DNA of 64,000 nt from Microbulbifer sp. TB1203 (GTDB lineage Bacteria; Pseudomonadota; Gammaproteobacteria; Pseudomonadales; Cellvibrionaceae): the NCBI RefSeq assembly GCF_030997045.1, contig NZ_CP116899.1, positions 1,550,001 through 1,614,000 on the forward strand, given 5' to 3'. A program made the position numbers and the translations under genes. Within the stretch, counting starts at the first letter, position 1. Each line of letters begins with the position of its first letter. This document shows, piece after piece, positions 42,209 through 51,289 of this stretch. Under the pieces are notes generated by a model, which made no database searches, was not told where the DNA came from, and was given only the letters and a program-made list of their open reading frames with translations.

Positions 42209-43975
42209 ATGTTCCAATTTGTAGGACGGGCAAAGCGCAGGCAGAAAACTGCTCCATGCGTTTCCTGCATTCCCGCTGGGCGGCATCCCGCCATCCATCG
42301 CGGGCTCGTGCCCATCGACCCTCCCTCTCCCTGTAGGAGCCTGCTTGCAGGCGAACACCTCCGATCGCTTGCAAGCAAGCTCCTACAGGTACTGCTGTTG
42401 CTTATCCTTGCCAGCACCGCCCACGCCTCCGACCTCACCGCCACCGTCGACCGCAACCAAATCGGCATCGACGAAACCCTCAATCTGCGCCTGCGCTACT
42501 CCGGCAACGAAAGCGGCGGCCAACCGGATTTCGAACTGCTGGAACAGGACTTCGATATCCTCTCCCGCCAGCAGTCCAACCAGTACCGGGTGATCAACGG
42601 CCGCGCCGAAAGCTTTGTCGAATGGACTCTGACCGTGGCACCGAAAAGGGAAGGCAAACTGTTCGTGCCCTCCCTGCATTACCACGGCAACGTCTCCGAT
42701 GCCATCCCCATCACCGTCACTGAAGCCGGTGCCCGCCCGGACGGTGGCGACCGCCAGGCCTTCCTGGAAGTGGAACTGGATAAAGAACAGGTCTACGTAC
42801 AGGAACAACTACTGGTCAAGGTCCGCCTCTACACCACCATCGGCCTGCACGACATCGCCACCGAGCCCCTCCAGGTTCCCGGCGCCCATGTGGAAAAGCT
42901 GGATGAACAGCGCTACGAACGGCGCATCGGCGGCGTGGCCCACGCCGTCTACGAACTGACTTACGCCCTCTTCCCGGAGAGCTCCGGCGAACTGCAGATC
43001 CCCGCGCTCAACTACGTCGCCATCGCCGGCCGCCGCGACCCCTTTTCCCTGTTCAACCGCAACAGCCAGCGGCTGCGGCTGCGCTCGCAACCCCAAAGCA
43101 TTCAGGTAATGCCCAAACCCGACAGCTACAGCGGCGCCCAATGGCTCCCCGCCGCCAGCCTGGGACTGGTACAGAGCTGGAGCCAGGACCCGGAAACCTT
43201 CAAGGTCGGCGAACCCATCACCCGTATTATCACCCTGCGCGCCGAAGGCCTGCGCGCGGCGCAGCTGCCACCGCTGCCCGCACTGAACGTGGAAGGCTTG
43301 AAGACCTACCCGGACCAGCCGCAGCAAGAGGATCAGGTGGGACCGAATGGTATTACTGGCAGCCGGATAGAAACTACCGCCATAGTGGCCACCAAGCCTG
43401 GGGATTATCAGTTGCCGGCGATTACGGTGACCTGGTGGGATACCAAGAGTGGGCGGCAGCGGGCTACGCAGTTGCCTGCTTTCCGATTCACGGTTGCCGG
43501 CGCACCAATCACAAGCCCACAAACAGCCACAGCCGAGATCACGCCCGATGCGGCCCCAGCGCCAAATCACAACCGATTCTGGCAAACCCTCGCCATCGCA
43601 GCACTCGGTTCGCACCTACTCTGGCTGCTCTATTTCTGGCGCCGGCGCGCCCCACGCGAGCCGCATTGCCGCCCCACAGACAACACAACCAGCCAACAAC
43701 AAGCTCTCGCCCTGCAGGAAGCAGCCGCAAGAGGTGACGCCCAGGAAATACACCGGACTCTGCAAAACTGGCTAACTACCAACAAATCACAGTTACAACC
43801 CGGAGATGAGGAACTGGAAAAACTCAGGGGATTACTAAACGCCGCCCTGTACCAGATACCGCCTAAACCGTTAAACCAGCAACAGGTACAGATACTGGTG
43901 GAGAGATTGCTGAAACACAAAGCCGGGCAAGCAGAAAAGGCAGCGCCAGCCGAGCTGCCGGATTTATTCGCTTAA
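42209..43975 (+). CDS. batD: BatD-like protein with repeat-disturbed N-terminus
   Basis: BatD is an exported membrane-anchored protein with tandem beta-sandwich domains, part of the aerotolerance complex. The mature part (SDLTATVDRNQIGIDETLNL start) contains an oxygen-tolerance-type domain arrangement to about residue 470 and a membrane helix near WQTLAIAALGSHLLWLLYF, followed by a cytoplasmic tail with a TPR-like helix. The signal-peptide core LLQVLLLLILASTAHA is intact, but its upstream codons lie in REP sequence (42331-42388). No normal start is visible: the nearest in-frame starts are GTG 42309 and ATG 42209. The start given is the ATG after hepT and is uncertain. Confidence 0.85.
   Translation: MFQFVGRAKRRQKTAPCVSCIPAGRHPAIHRGLVPIDPPSPCRSLLAGEHLRSLASKLLQVLLLLILASTAHASDLTATVDRNQIGIDETLNLRLRYSGNESGGQPDFELLEQDFDILSRQQSNQYRVINGRAESFVEWTLTVAPKREGKLFVPSLHYHGNVSDAIPITVTEAGARPDGGDRQAFLEVELDKEQVYVQEQLLVKVRLYTTIGLHDIATEPLQVPGAHVEKLDEQRYERRIGGVAHAVYELTYALFPESSGELQIPALNYVAIAGRRDPFSLFNRNSQRLRLRSQPQSIQVMPKPDSYSGAQWLPAASLGLVQSWSQDPETFKVGEPITRIITLRAEGLRAAQLPPLPALNVEGLKTYPDQPQQEDQVGPNGITGSRIETTAIVATKPGDYQLPAITVTWWDTKSGRQRATQLPAFRFTVAGAPITSPQTATAEITPDAAPAPNHNRFWQTLAIAALGSHLLWLLYFWRRRAPREPHCRPTDNTTSQQQALALQEAAARGDAQEIHRTLQNWLTTNKSQLQPGDEELEKLRGLLNAALYQIPPKPLNQQQVQILVERLLKHKAGQAEKAAPAELPDLFA
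42331..42388. repeat. REP pair (GTAGGAGC family) inside the 5' end of batD
   Basis: CTGTAGGAGCCTGCTTGCAG begins the left arm (42331-42354) and the right arm TCGCTTGCAAGCAAGCTCCT... (42365-42388) is its near-complement. The right arm ends directly in the codons of the BatD signal peptide. It is the same repeat family as 46973-47049. Confidence 0.88.
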
Positions 43976-44069
43976 CCTGGATGCAAGGTGCTGTTTCCTG
44001 ATCGCTTAGTACTCAAACTTCGGAGTTCTCGGAACCAGCCTTGGTGCTGTTGAGTCATGGGACCGCACC

Positions 44070-44149
44070 CTGTGGGAGCCAGCCCTGCTGGCGAATAATG
44101 ACGTTGCCATTTAGCACCCTCTTTTCGCCTGCAGGGCAGGCTCCCACAG
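44070..44149. repeat. REP pair (GTGGGAGCC family) after batD
   Basis: CTGTGGGAGCCAGCCCTGC (44070-44088) and GCAGGGCAGGCTCCCACAG (44131-44149) are complementary with one mismatch and enclose 42 bases. They lie in the 237-base gap between the convergent batD and WbpM-like genes. The rest of the gap (43976-44212) has no other recognised feature. Confidence 0.85.
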
Positions 44150-44212
44150 CAGACGCAGTGCACAACCAGGCGGCACGGCGCCTTGATCTGAACTCAGAAA
44201 CTTGAGTTAGTA

Positions 44213-46216
44213 TTAGACCAATTCAGGTTCTGTACATCGCTTCCGGTAAATCCAATCGACGATCTCCCCTTCCGGCGTGTAACCACTCACCGTTTCCCGC
44301 AGCAGCTGACGCACGTGGTCGTAATCATCCCGCTCGACCGCCTTGAGCAGCTTCGCCATCACGGCCTTGAACGTCTCCCAGGACAGGCTCTCTTCATTGG
44401 CGCGCATGATCATCGGATGATCGGTGGGGCTCACGTTGTCACCAATCAGCAACTCCTCATAGAGCTTCTCACCAGGCCGTAAGCCGGTGAACTCAATGGC
44501 AATGTCGCCGCGTGGGGTTTTCTCCGAGCACACACTAAGCCCGCTGAGGTGAATCATCTTCTCCGCCAGCTCGACAATCTTCACCGGCCTGCCCATGTCC
44601 AGCACGAACACATCACCGCCCTGACCCATGGCACCTGCCTGAATGACCAACTGCGCAGCCTCGGGAATGGTCATGAAGTAGCGGGTGATATTCGGGTGCG
44701 TCACCGTCACAGGGCCCCCCTGCTTGATCTGCTCACGGAAACGCGGAATCACCGAACCCGAAGAGCCCAGCACATTTCCGAAACGCACCATGGTGAAACG
44801 GGTCTTGTTGACCTGGTGTACAGCCTCGCCATCACCGAACAGCACCGGCGCGGACTCTGCACTCAGGGCCTGTAGCACCATCTCCGCGAGGCGTTTGGTG
44901 CTGCCCATCACATTGGTCGGACGTACCGCCTTATCGGTGGAGATCAACACGAAATGCTCGACCCCAGCCTTGACCGCAGCCTGCGCGGTATACAAGGAGC
45001 CAAGCACATTATTCAGCACACCCTCGGCGATATTGTGCTCGACCATCGGCACATGCTTGTACGCCGCGGCGTGATACACCGTGTTCACCGCCCAGGTGCG
45101 CATCACATCCAGCAAACGACCCGGGTTGCGAATTGAACCCAGGATCGGCACCAGACGCACTGGCAACGACTCGCGCCGGATTCGCTGCTCCAACTCGGTG
45201 TGGATGCTGTAAAGATTGAATTCGCTGTGCTCGAACAGCAGCAGAGTGGTCGGCCCAGTCGCCACGATCTGCCGGCACAGCTCCGAGCCAATCGAGCCAC
45301 CAGCTCCTGTCACCATCACCACCTGGCCACGGATGCAGCGCTCGAAAAGCACTTTCTGCGGTGGCACCGCATCGCGCCCAAGCAGGTCGGCGATATCTAC
45401 TTCCTGGATATCCTCGACCTTGACCCTACCGCTGGCCAAGTCCATGAAACCCGGCACGCTGCGCACGTGCAGGGGAAAGCCCTCAAGCAGATCGAGAATC
45501 TCGCGGCGCCGCGCACGGGAGGCAGACGGAATCGCAAGGAGTATCTCCTGGGCTCCGGTCTGCTCGATCATCTGTTGAATATGCTTGGGTTTGAAGACCC
45601 GCAAGCCGGCGATCACCCGGGTAGCAATGCCACCATCATCGTCGATGAAAGCCACCGGCCGCATAACCCGGCCTATACGCAAGGCCGCTACCAGTTGGTT
45701 GCCTGCCGCACCGGCACCGTAGATGGCCACCTTCGGTAAATGGTCTCCCCGGTTGATAAATGGGATTTGCCGGACAGCCTCATACCAATCGCCCATAAAA
45801 TACTGGCGCATGGCTAAGCGCAGGCTACCGATCATCACCAGGCTTAACCACCAATAGTTGAATACCAGTGAGCGCGGCACCACAGCCGGCGGCTCGCGAT
45901 ACCAATAGACCACCAAGGCCAGCACCAGGGCCGAGAGCGTTACCGCTTTGAAAATGGTGATCAGCGCATCCTTGCCGAAATAGCGCATCACCGCCCGGTA
46001 CATGCCGAACCTGATAAAAATAGGTATCGCAATCAACGGCGCACTGATAAACAACCAGGCATGCCCGGCTAAGGGGTTGATCGGCTTGTCGAACCCCAAA
46101 CGAACCGCAAACGCCAGCCACAGCGCCAGCCACACCAACAGCACATCTGTGGCCACTTGCAGCAGGCGCTTATTACGACGCGACAACCCCAACAACCAAT
46201 TCCGTAGCTTTTCCAT
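44213..46216 (-). CDS. wbpM: Membrane-bound nucleotide-sugar 4,6-dehydratase, WbpM/CapD-like
   Basis: The 667-residue protein has four N-terminal membrane helices, a first Rossmann-like domain (VAIYGAGAAGNQLVAALR, about 155-172), and the catalytic extended-SDR domain with GAGGSIGSELCRQI and STDKAVRPTNVMGSTKR, which matches the SMK triad of WbpM. It converts UDP-GlcNAc to the 4-keto-6-deoxy sugar at the first step of O-antigen QuiNAc/FucNAc synthesis. The ATG at 46216 with GGGAGGG just upstream is preferred to an upstream ATG overlapping the next gene. It ends the glycan locus, as in Pseudomonas. Confidence 0.93.
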   Translation of the reverse strand: MEKLRNWLLGLSRRNKRLLQVATDVLLVWLALWLAFAVRLGFDKPINPLAGHAWLFISAPLIAIPIFIRFGMYRAVMRYFGKDALITIFKAVTLSALVLALVVYWYREPPAVVPRSLVFNYWWLSLVMIGSLRLAMRQYFMGDWYEAVRQIPFINRGDHLPKVAIYGAGAAGNQLVAALRIGRVMRPVAFIDDDGGIATRVIAGLRVFKPKHIQQMIEQTGAQEILLAIPSASRARRREILDLLEGFPLHVRSVPGFMDLASGRVKVEDIQEVDIADLLGRDAVPPQKVLFERCIRGQVVMVTGAGGSIGSELCRQIVATGPTTLLLFEHSEFNLYSIHTELEQRIRRESLPVRLVPILGSIRNPGRLLDVMRTWAVNTVYHAAAYKHVPMVEHNIAEGVLNNVLGSLYTAQAAVKAGVEHFVLISTDKAVRPTNVMGSTKRLAEMVLQALSAESAPVLFGDGEAVHQVNKTRFTMVRFGNVLGSSGSVIPRFREQIKQGGPVTVTHPNITRYFMTIPEAAQLVIQAGAMGQGGDVFVLDMGRPVKIVELAEKMIHLSGLSVCSEKTPRGDIAIEFTGLRPGEKLYEELLIGDNVSPTDHPMIMRANEESLSWETFKAVMAKLLKAVERDDYDHVRQLLRETVSGYTPEGEIVDWIYRKRCTEPELV

Positions 46217-46253
46217 TATCCCTCCCAAACCCTCTCCCATCTCGAAGCATTCA

Positions 46254-46835
46254 CTACCCAATCAGCGCCGTTCCCGGTGCCAGCACCTCCCCCTCGGCTA
46301 CCACTACGCGATAGCCCGCGCTGCAACCCGCCTGCAACCACGCTCGCGCGCCCACCTGCACACCGCCGGCCAAGTGCACGCCGACGCCCAAATGAGCGAA
46401 ATCGCCCAATATCGCATCATAATCGACGGTCGCATGGGCATTGACGATAACACCTTTGCCAATCCGTGCATCCACCCCTACCAGGGCCAGCGCCATCACC
46501 GCACTGCCCGCCCCCAGTTCGGCGCTAGGGCTGACGGAGGCGGCCGGATGCATCACCGTGGCCTGCGGCAGGCCACAGTCCTGTAGTCTAGCCTGCCATT
46601 GTTCACGCAAAGTGTTGTTTCCCACTGCAGCGATGGCCGCATCCATCTCCCCAGCCACATCGGCCAAGGTACTACTACTAGCAACCACCGGGCAGCCGAA
46701 AGATTCGTGCAATTCCGGCCAACGGTCATCCGCGAAACAGACCCGTTGCCACTTTCCCGATAACAATGCTGCCTCGGCCACCGCCTTACCATGCCCACCC
46801 GCACCGAGAATCAACAGTGTTTTTTTCAATGCCAT
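46254..46835 (-). CDS. PglD/NeuD-like sugar O/N-acetyltransferase
   Basis: This 193-residue protein has a Rossmann-like N-terminal part (LLILGAGGHGKAVAEAALLS) followed by a left-handed beta-helix of hexapeptide repeats (VSPSAELGAGSAV, ARIGKGVIVNAHATV), the pattern of PglD and NeuD acetyltransferases. It would acetylate an aminosugar nucleotide, such as the UDP-4-amino-sugar formed after WbpM. It lies upstream of wbpM in the same direction. The final substrate cannot be read from sequence. Confidence 0.87.
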   Translation of the reverse strand: MALKKTLLILGAGGHGKAVAEAALLSGKWQRVCFADDRWPELHESFGCPVVASSSTLADVAGEMDAAIAAVGNNTLREQWQARLQDCGLPQATVMHPAASVSPSAELGAGSAVMALALVGVDARIGKGVIVNAHATVDYDAILGDFAHLGVGVHLAGGVQVGARAWLQAGCSAGYRVVVAEGEVLAPGTALIG

Positions 46836-46871
46836 ATCCCAATATTGTGTCGCGTAAGGGGTAATGCTTTT

Positions 46872-47049
46872 GTAGGAGCGGATTCATCCGCGAAAATCTA
46901 CGCAGCAACGACAAAACCCCGCGGATAATTCGACTCCTGTAACCGCCCCTCTCTTACAGGAGAAACCTCAACCCTGTAGGAGCCAGCTTGCTAGCGATGC
47001 ATTCAACCAGACGACCGCAGTGGTTCGCCAGCAAGCCAGCTCCTACAGG
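46872..47049. repeat. REP pairs (GTAGGAGC family) between pglD-like and wbpL-like genes
   Basis: In the 278-base gap 46836-47113 one clear pair is seen: CCTGTAGGAGCCAGCTTGCT (46973-46992, then AGCGA) with TCGCCAGCAAGCCAGCTCCT (47025-47044, then ACAGG). A second, more diverged unit starts TGTAGGAGCGGATTCATCCG at 46871. No gene lies in this gap. Confidence 0.82.
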
Positions 47050-47113
47050 GAGGGTGCGTCCCTAATCATTTCACCAACCGCAATAATTCTGCGAGAACAC
47101 ACTGAAGCATTCC

Positions 47114-48139
47114 CTACTCCCGTTCCCCTGCCCTGAACTTCATCGCCAGCACCACAAGCGGCAGATAGGCAACCAACAAGCCCAGCAAGCCATCTAGCCC
47201 ACCGAGCCCAACCCAGATGGCGATCGGCAGCAACCAAAACAGATTGATCCCCAGCACCGCCAAGGTCACCGGTAAATGCTTGCCGAACTGGCGCGATGCG
47301 TACTGATAGGCATGGCTGCGATGCGCCTCATACACTTTGTCCCCGCGCAGCAAACGGCGCATCAAGGTCCAGGTCGCATCCAGCACAAAAACCCCGAGCA
47401 GAATCAGCCAGCTCCACAGCAGCTCGGGCGCCACCCAGGCTGCCTGCAGGGACAACACCCCGAGAGCGATTCCTAGGAAACCACTGCCCGCATCGCCCAT
47501 GAAGATCCGTGCCGGCGGGAAGTTCCAGTACAGGAAGCCCGCCACCGCGGCCGCCAACAGCATCGGCATGACCCCAGCCGTAGGCTGTGCCGAGCCCGAG
47601 AAGCCCAGCATCGCGTACAACAGTGCCCCACCCAGGCACACACAAATAGCCTCGACACTGGCAATGCCATCGATGCCATCCATGAAGTTGTAGAGGTTCA
47701 ACAACCACACCAGGTAGACCGCGGCCAGTGCATGGCCAAACCAACCCAGATCGAGGCTCATGCCGAACAGGCTCAACGGCGGCAGCCCGCCCAACCAAAA
47801 CAATGCCCAAATGGCCCCGGCAAAGTGACCCAATACCCGCCAACGCGCGGGAATATGGCCGTGGTCATCCAAAAAACCAATCACAGCCACGCCAGCACCC
47901 GCCCCCAACAGACCCCACATCACAGCCCAGGGCAATATATTGGCAAAGGCCAAAACCGGCAAAGCCACCAGAAAAGCCAGCACGATGGCCACCCCACCAC
48001 CGCGGGGCGTCGGCTCCGAGTGCGAGCTGCGCGCATTGGGGATATCCATCAGGCTGCGGGCCAAGGCGTAACGACGCAACGCGCCGGTCATAAAAAGCGA
48101 AACGCCGGCCACGGCCGGCAGCAACCACCAGATAGTCAT
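47114..48139 (-). CDS. wbpL: Initiating sugar-1-phosphate transferase, WbpL/WecA-like (GT4)
   Basis: This 341-residue protein has about ten membrane helices and the motifs of undecaprenyl-phosphate sugar transferases: GFLDDHGHIPARWR, LLNLYNFMDGIDGIA, FPPARIFMGDAGSGFLG and EAHRSHAYQ. It transfers the first sugar-1-phosphate (GlcNAc, QuiNAc or FucNAc type) to undecaprenyl phosphate, starting O-unit assembly. The start overlaps the upstream epimerase gene by four bases. The composition is GC-rich, unlike most genes further upstream. Confidence 0.92.
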   Translation of the reverse strand: MTIWWLLPAVAGVSLFMTGALRRYALARSLMDIPNARSSHSEPTPRGGGVAIVLAFLVALPVLAFANILPWAVMWGLLGAGAGVAVIGFLDDHGHIPARWRVLGHFAGAIWALFWLGGLPPLSLFGMSLDLGWFGHALAAVYLVWLLNLYNFMDGIDGIASVEAICVCLGGALLYAMLGFSGSAQPTAGVMPMLLAAAVAGFLYWNFPPARIFMGDAGSGFLGIALGVLSLQAAWVAPELLWSWLILLGVFVLDATWTLMRRLLRGDKVYEAHRSHAYQYASRQFGKHLPVTLAVLGINLFWLLPIAIWVGLGGLDGLLGLLVAYLPLVVLAMKFRAGERE

Positions 48140-49095
48140 TTGCTATGCTGTTCCAGAAAATGCTTGGCCGTCTTGTGCAGCGCCTCATCGACGCTGACCG
48201 GCGGGGTCCAGTTGAGTAACTCACGTGTCTTGCTGATATCGACTTGTAGCGAGCCACACAGTCGCTGGGATAGCGCTCTCTTCCCGAGCATCGCTGCGCC
48301 CGCTTCGAGCATCCAGCAAGGCACCGGCAATAACCGTGCGGGCTTACCCAAGGCAGAGCCCATCCTGCGCAACAACTCGGTAGTCGACAGATCCTCACCG
48401 TCGCTGACCAGAAAGGTCTGGTTGGCTGCGGCAGGGTGGTCGACGCAGGTCGCAATCAGGTCCACCAAGTTATCTAGGGCAACTAGACTGCGACGGTTAC
48501 GAGTGGCACCCAAGGGCAGGGGAACCCCGCTGCTAACAATTTTTATTAAGCGATTAAAATTACCCGGAGCGTTAGGACCATAAACCAATGGAGGTCGGAT
48601 AATTACCACTTCTATACCCGTCTCTGTCGCTAACTGATGTAATGCCAACTCAGCCTCATACTTGGAAACTGCATAAGGCTCTGCCGGACTTGGCACGTCT
48701 TCTACAGTAAACGGGCGAGAACTCTGATTACCATTCACACCAATTGAACTAATAAAAATAAAGCGCTTAACACCAGCTTGTACTGCTTGCTGTGCAAGTG
48801 CCAAGGTGCCTCTAACGTTTACATGGCGAAACTCAGCAAGCGGATCATCAGCGACATCATTCAATACATGGGCCCGGCCTGCAGCATGAATAACAACTTT
48901 GACCCCAACAAGGGCAGCCGACCAATCGGTATTTGCAGAAAGATCACCAACCTGAACACTAAGTACATTCGAAGAAAAATCAACAGACGGACGACGTATA
49001 GCAGCAACAAGCGAATTGTGGCCATTCTCTAGTAAGCGATGGATCAGCGCCAGACCCACAAACCCAGTCCCTCCCGTCAGCAACAAAGCAGGCAT
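48136..49095 (-). CDS. wbpV: NAD-dependent 4-reductase/epimerase, WbpV/WbpK-like, mosaic gene
   Basis: The 319-residue extended SDR has LLTGGTGFVG near its start, the Tyr-x3-Lys YAVSKYE, and a pattern like the UDP-4-keto-6-deoxy-HexNAc reductases (WbpV, WbpK) that finish QuiNAc or FucNAc before WbpL. The ATG at 49095 is chosen over a TTG two codons earlier. The coding sequence changes abruptly near 48,535: the 3' portion is GC-rich like wbpL and wbpM, while the 5' portion is A/T-rich like the genes upstream. The reading frame is intact. The mosaic suggests recombination within the gene. Confidence 0.88.
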   Translation of the reverse strand: MPALLLTGGTGFVGLALIHRLLENGHNSLVAAIRRPSVDFSSNVLSVQVGDLSANTDWSAALVGVKVVIHAAGRAHVLNDVADDPLAEFRHVNVRGTLALAQQAVQAGVKRFIFISSIGVNGNQSSRPFTVEDVPSPAEPYAVSKYEAELALHQLATETGIEVVIIRPPLVYGPNAPGNFNRLIKIVSSGVPLPLGATRNRRSLVALDNLVDLIATCVDHPAAANQTFLVSDGEDLSTTELLRRMGSALGKPARLLPVPCWMLEAGAAMLGKRALSQRLCGSLQVDISKTRELLNWTPPVSVDEALHKTAKHFLEQHSK

Positions 49096-49101
49096 ATTCA
49101 A

Positions 49102-49857
49102 TTACCTTTTAAAATAGCTAATTAATTTAAATGGAACCTTGAGTGCCACCATAAAAATATTGGTGTATATACCATTTTCTTTGCAGGCCCGTACAATCTC
49201 CATATTTTGATGAATACACCACCAAAACCCCGTCGTGCTAATCCCCCCATCTCGCATCTTTACCATTACACGAGGATTTCTACCGAGCCTTACGCCGTGC
49301 TTCATGAATCGCGCCATCAATTCAAAATCAGCCGACACACGGTAACCAAGCTTATAAGAGCCCAACTCATCAAAGAATCTACGCTTTACATAAAAAGTAG
49401 GGTGCGGACACATAAAACCGAAACGAATTTTCCAAGGAGAAAAGTTCTTTGATGAATAGGTGCGAGTGATATCATCAATATGCTCGCGCCGAACAAAAAC
49501 CAAATCAGCATAAGCGCCATCAAGCTGCGGACTAGCGGCTAGAAACTCAGACATATCACTTACTGCGCACGTGCTTGCAAAAATATCATCTGAATTGAGT
49601 ATCCCTATAAAATCTCCGCTTGCCAGTTCGATCCCTTTATTCATGGCGTCATAGATACCGTTATCAGGCTCACTGACAATCGTTGCAATGCGATCTTTGT
49701 ACTCGTTCACAATCGTCATTGTGCCATCTTTCGAGGCCCCATCCACGATAATATATTCGATGTCCGAATAGCTCTGCGAAAGGACTGACTCAATGGTGTC
49801 TCGTATAGTAGTCTCACTGTTATAGCAAACAGTGATAATAGAAATTTTCAAAATCAA
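49102..49857 (-). CDS. Family 2 glycosyltransferase
   Basis: This 251-residue GT-A enzyme begins with ISIITVCYNSETTIRDTIES, then IIVDGASKDGTM and the DxD-type NSDD (GILNSDD), followed by PHPTFYVKRRFF. The pattern is a short GT2 of the kind that extends O-antigen units. The start is uncertain: a TTG at 49857 and another two codons later are both possible, with AGGTGAG upstream. The acceptor and donor sugars are unknown; GDP-fucose or a UDP-aminosugar are candidates from context. A/T-rich composition. Confidence 0.88.
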   Translation of the reverse strand: MILKISIITVCYNSETTIRDTIESVLSQSYSDIEYIIVDGASKDGTMTIVNEYKDRIATIVSEPDNGIYDAMNKGIELASGDFIGILNSDDIFASTCAVSDMSEFLAASPQLDGAYADLVFVRREHIDDITRTYSSKNFSPWKIRFGFMCPHPTFYVKRRFFDELGSYKLGYRVSADFELMARFMKHGVRLGRNPRVMVKMRDGGISTTGFWWCIHQNMEIVRACKENGIYTNIFMVALKVPFKLISYFKR

Positions 49858-49879
49858 CTCTCACCTAAAGTAACTGCAG

Positions 49880-51289
49880 CTAAGTTCGACCATAGCGATC
49901 TTCAAAGCGCACGATATCGTCTTCGCCCAAATAAGAACCAGACTGCACTTCAATCAGCTCTAGCGGAATCTTGCCAGGATTTTCCAAAGCATGGACTTGG
50001 CCAATTGGGATAAACGTCGATTGGTTTTCTGTCATGAGATACGTCTTCTCACCATTGGTCACTTTTGCGGTACCACTCACCACAATCCAATGTTCAGCCC
50101 GGTGGTGATGCATCTGCACGGATAGCTTGGCTCCCGGCCTTACAGTAATTCGCTTGACTTGATAACGCTCACCATTGTCGATGCAGTCATAGACACCCCA
50201 GGGGCGATACACCTCACGGTGATTGAAGTGCTCGTTACGTCCTTGCACTTTGATTTGTTCGACGATCTTTTTGACATCTTGCACCTTGTTCTTATGGGCC
50301 ACCAACACAGCGTCCTTGGTTTCCACTATGACCAAATCATCCACGCCAACTGTCGCTACGAGCCGATTTTCCGCATATACCAAAGAGTTCTGAGTACTTT
50401 CATAAAGTACGTCACCTTTCAGTACATTCCCATTGGCATCCTTACCACTGACATCCCGCAGCGCTGACCAAGATCCAATATCACTCCAGCCAGCATCGAG
50501 TGTCACCATGGCTGCACTCTCGGTTTTTTCCATAACCGCATAGTCAATCGAGTTTTCCGGACATGCAACAAAGGCGTCACTATCAACCCGGATAAAATGT
50601 ATATCATGCTCACTCTTGAGCAAAGCCTCACGACACGCCTCTAGTATATCGGGCTGGAAATGCCTGAGTTCATCCAGGTAGCGACTGGCACGGAACATGA
50701 ACATGCCGCTATTCCAAAAATACTCACCGCTGTCGACATACCCATTAGCAGTCTCAACGTTCGGCTTTTCGACAAAGCGGGCAACAGTAAAGCTATGCTG
50801 ATCTAGGCTGGTTCCGCGTTGAATATACCCATAGCCCGTTTCTGGATGCGTAGGCACAATGCCAAAGGTCACCAGTTTGCCCGCTTCTGCAAGCGGAAGG
50901 GCAACTTGAATTGCCCTATGAAAAGCCGGCACATTACGAATTAGGTGATCCGCCGCCAGTGTTAGTAAGATAGGATCATCACCGTTGGCTGTTGCATTCA
51001 AGGCTGCCAAGGCAATCGCTGGTGCGGTATTACGTCCCTCTGGCTCCAACAGAATCTCCGCAGCCTCAAGGCCCATCTGGCGCAATTGTTCAGCCGCCAG
51101 AAAACGATGTTGTTCATTACAAATCAGACAAGGTACAGAATGGATCACTCCCTCAAGGCGCGCAATCGTGGCTTGCAGCATGGTGAGATTATCAGCCAGC
51201 GCCAAGAACTGCTTGGGATTCAATTGACGGGACAAGGGCCATAAGCGAGAGCCGGACCCACCGGCCATAATTACAGGAAGTAGCATCAT
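49880..51289 (-). CDS. manC: Mannose-1-phosphate guanylyltransferase / mannose-6-phosphate isomerase
   Basis: Bifunctional enzyme of GDP-mannose supply. The 469-residue protein has the nucleotidyltransferase signature PVIMAGGSGSRLWPLSR (residues about 4-20), FVEKPNVETA, and a C-terminal cupin isomerase domain with PGAKLSVQMHHHRAEHWIVV. It is the same type as WbpW, AlgA and ManC. The ATG at 51289 shares its first base with the last base of the gmm stop. Mannose-6-phosphate from fructose-6-phosphate and GDP-mannose made here feed gmd and fcl next to it. Confidence 0.95.
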   Translation of the reverse strand: MMLLPVIMAGGSGSRLWPLSRQLNPKQFLALADNLTMLQATIARLEGVIHSVPCLICNEQHRFLAAEQLRQMGLEAAEILLEPEGRNTAPAIALAALNATANGDDPILLTLAADHLIRNVPAFHRAIQVALPLAEAGKLVTFGIVPTHPETGYGYIQRGTSLDQHSFTVARFVEKPNVETANGYVDSGEYFWNSGMFMFRASRYLDELRHFQPDILEACREALLKSEHDIHFIRVDSDAFVACPENSIDYAVMEKTESAAMVTLDAGWSDIGSWSALRDVSGKDANGNVLKGDVLYESTQNSLVYAENRLVATVGVDDLVIVETKDAVLVAHKNKVQDVKKIVEQIKVQGRNEHFNHREVYRPWGVYDCIDNGERYQVKRITVRPGAKLSVQMHHHRAEHWIVVSGTAKVTNGEKTYLMTENQSTFIPIGQVHALENPGKIPLELIEVQSGSYLGEDDIVRFEDRYGRT

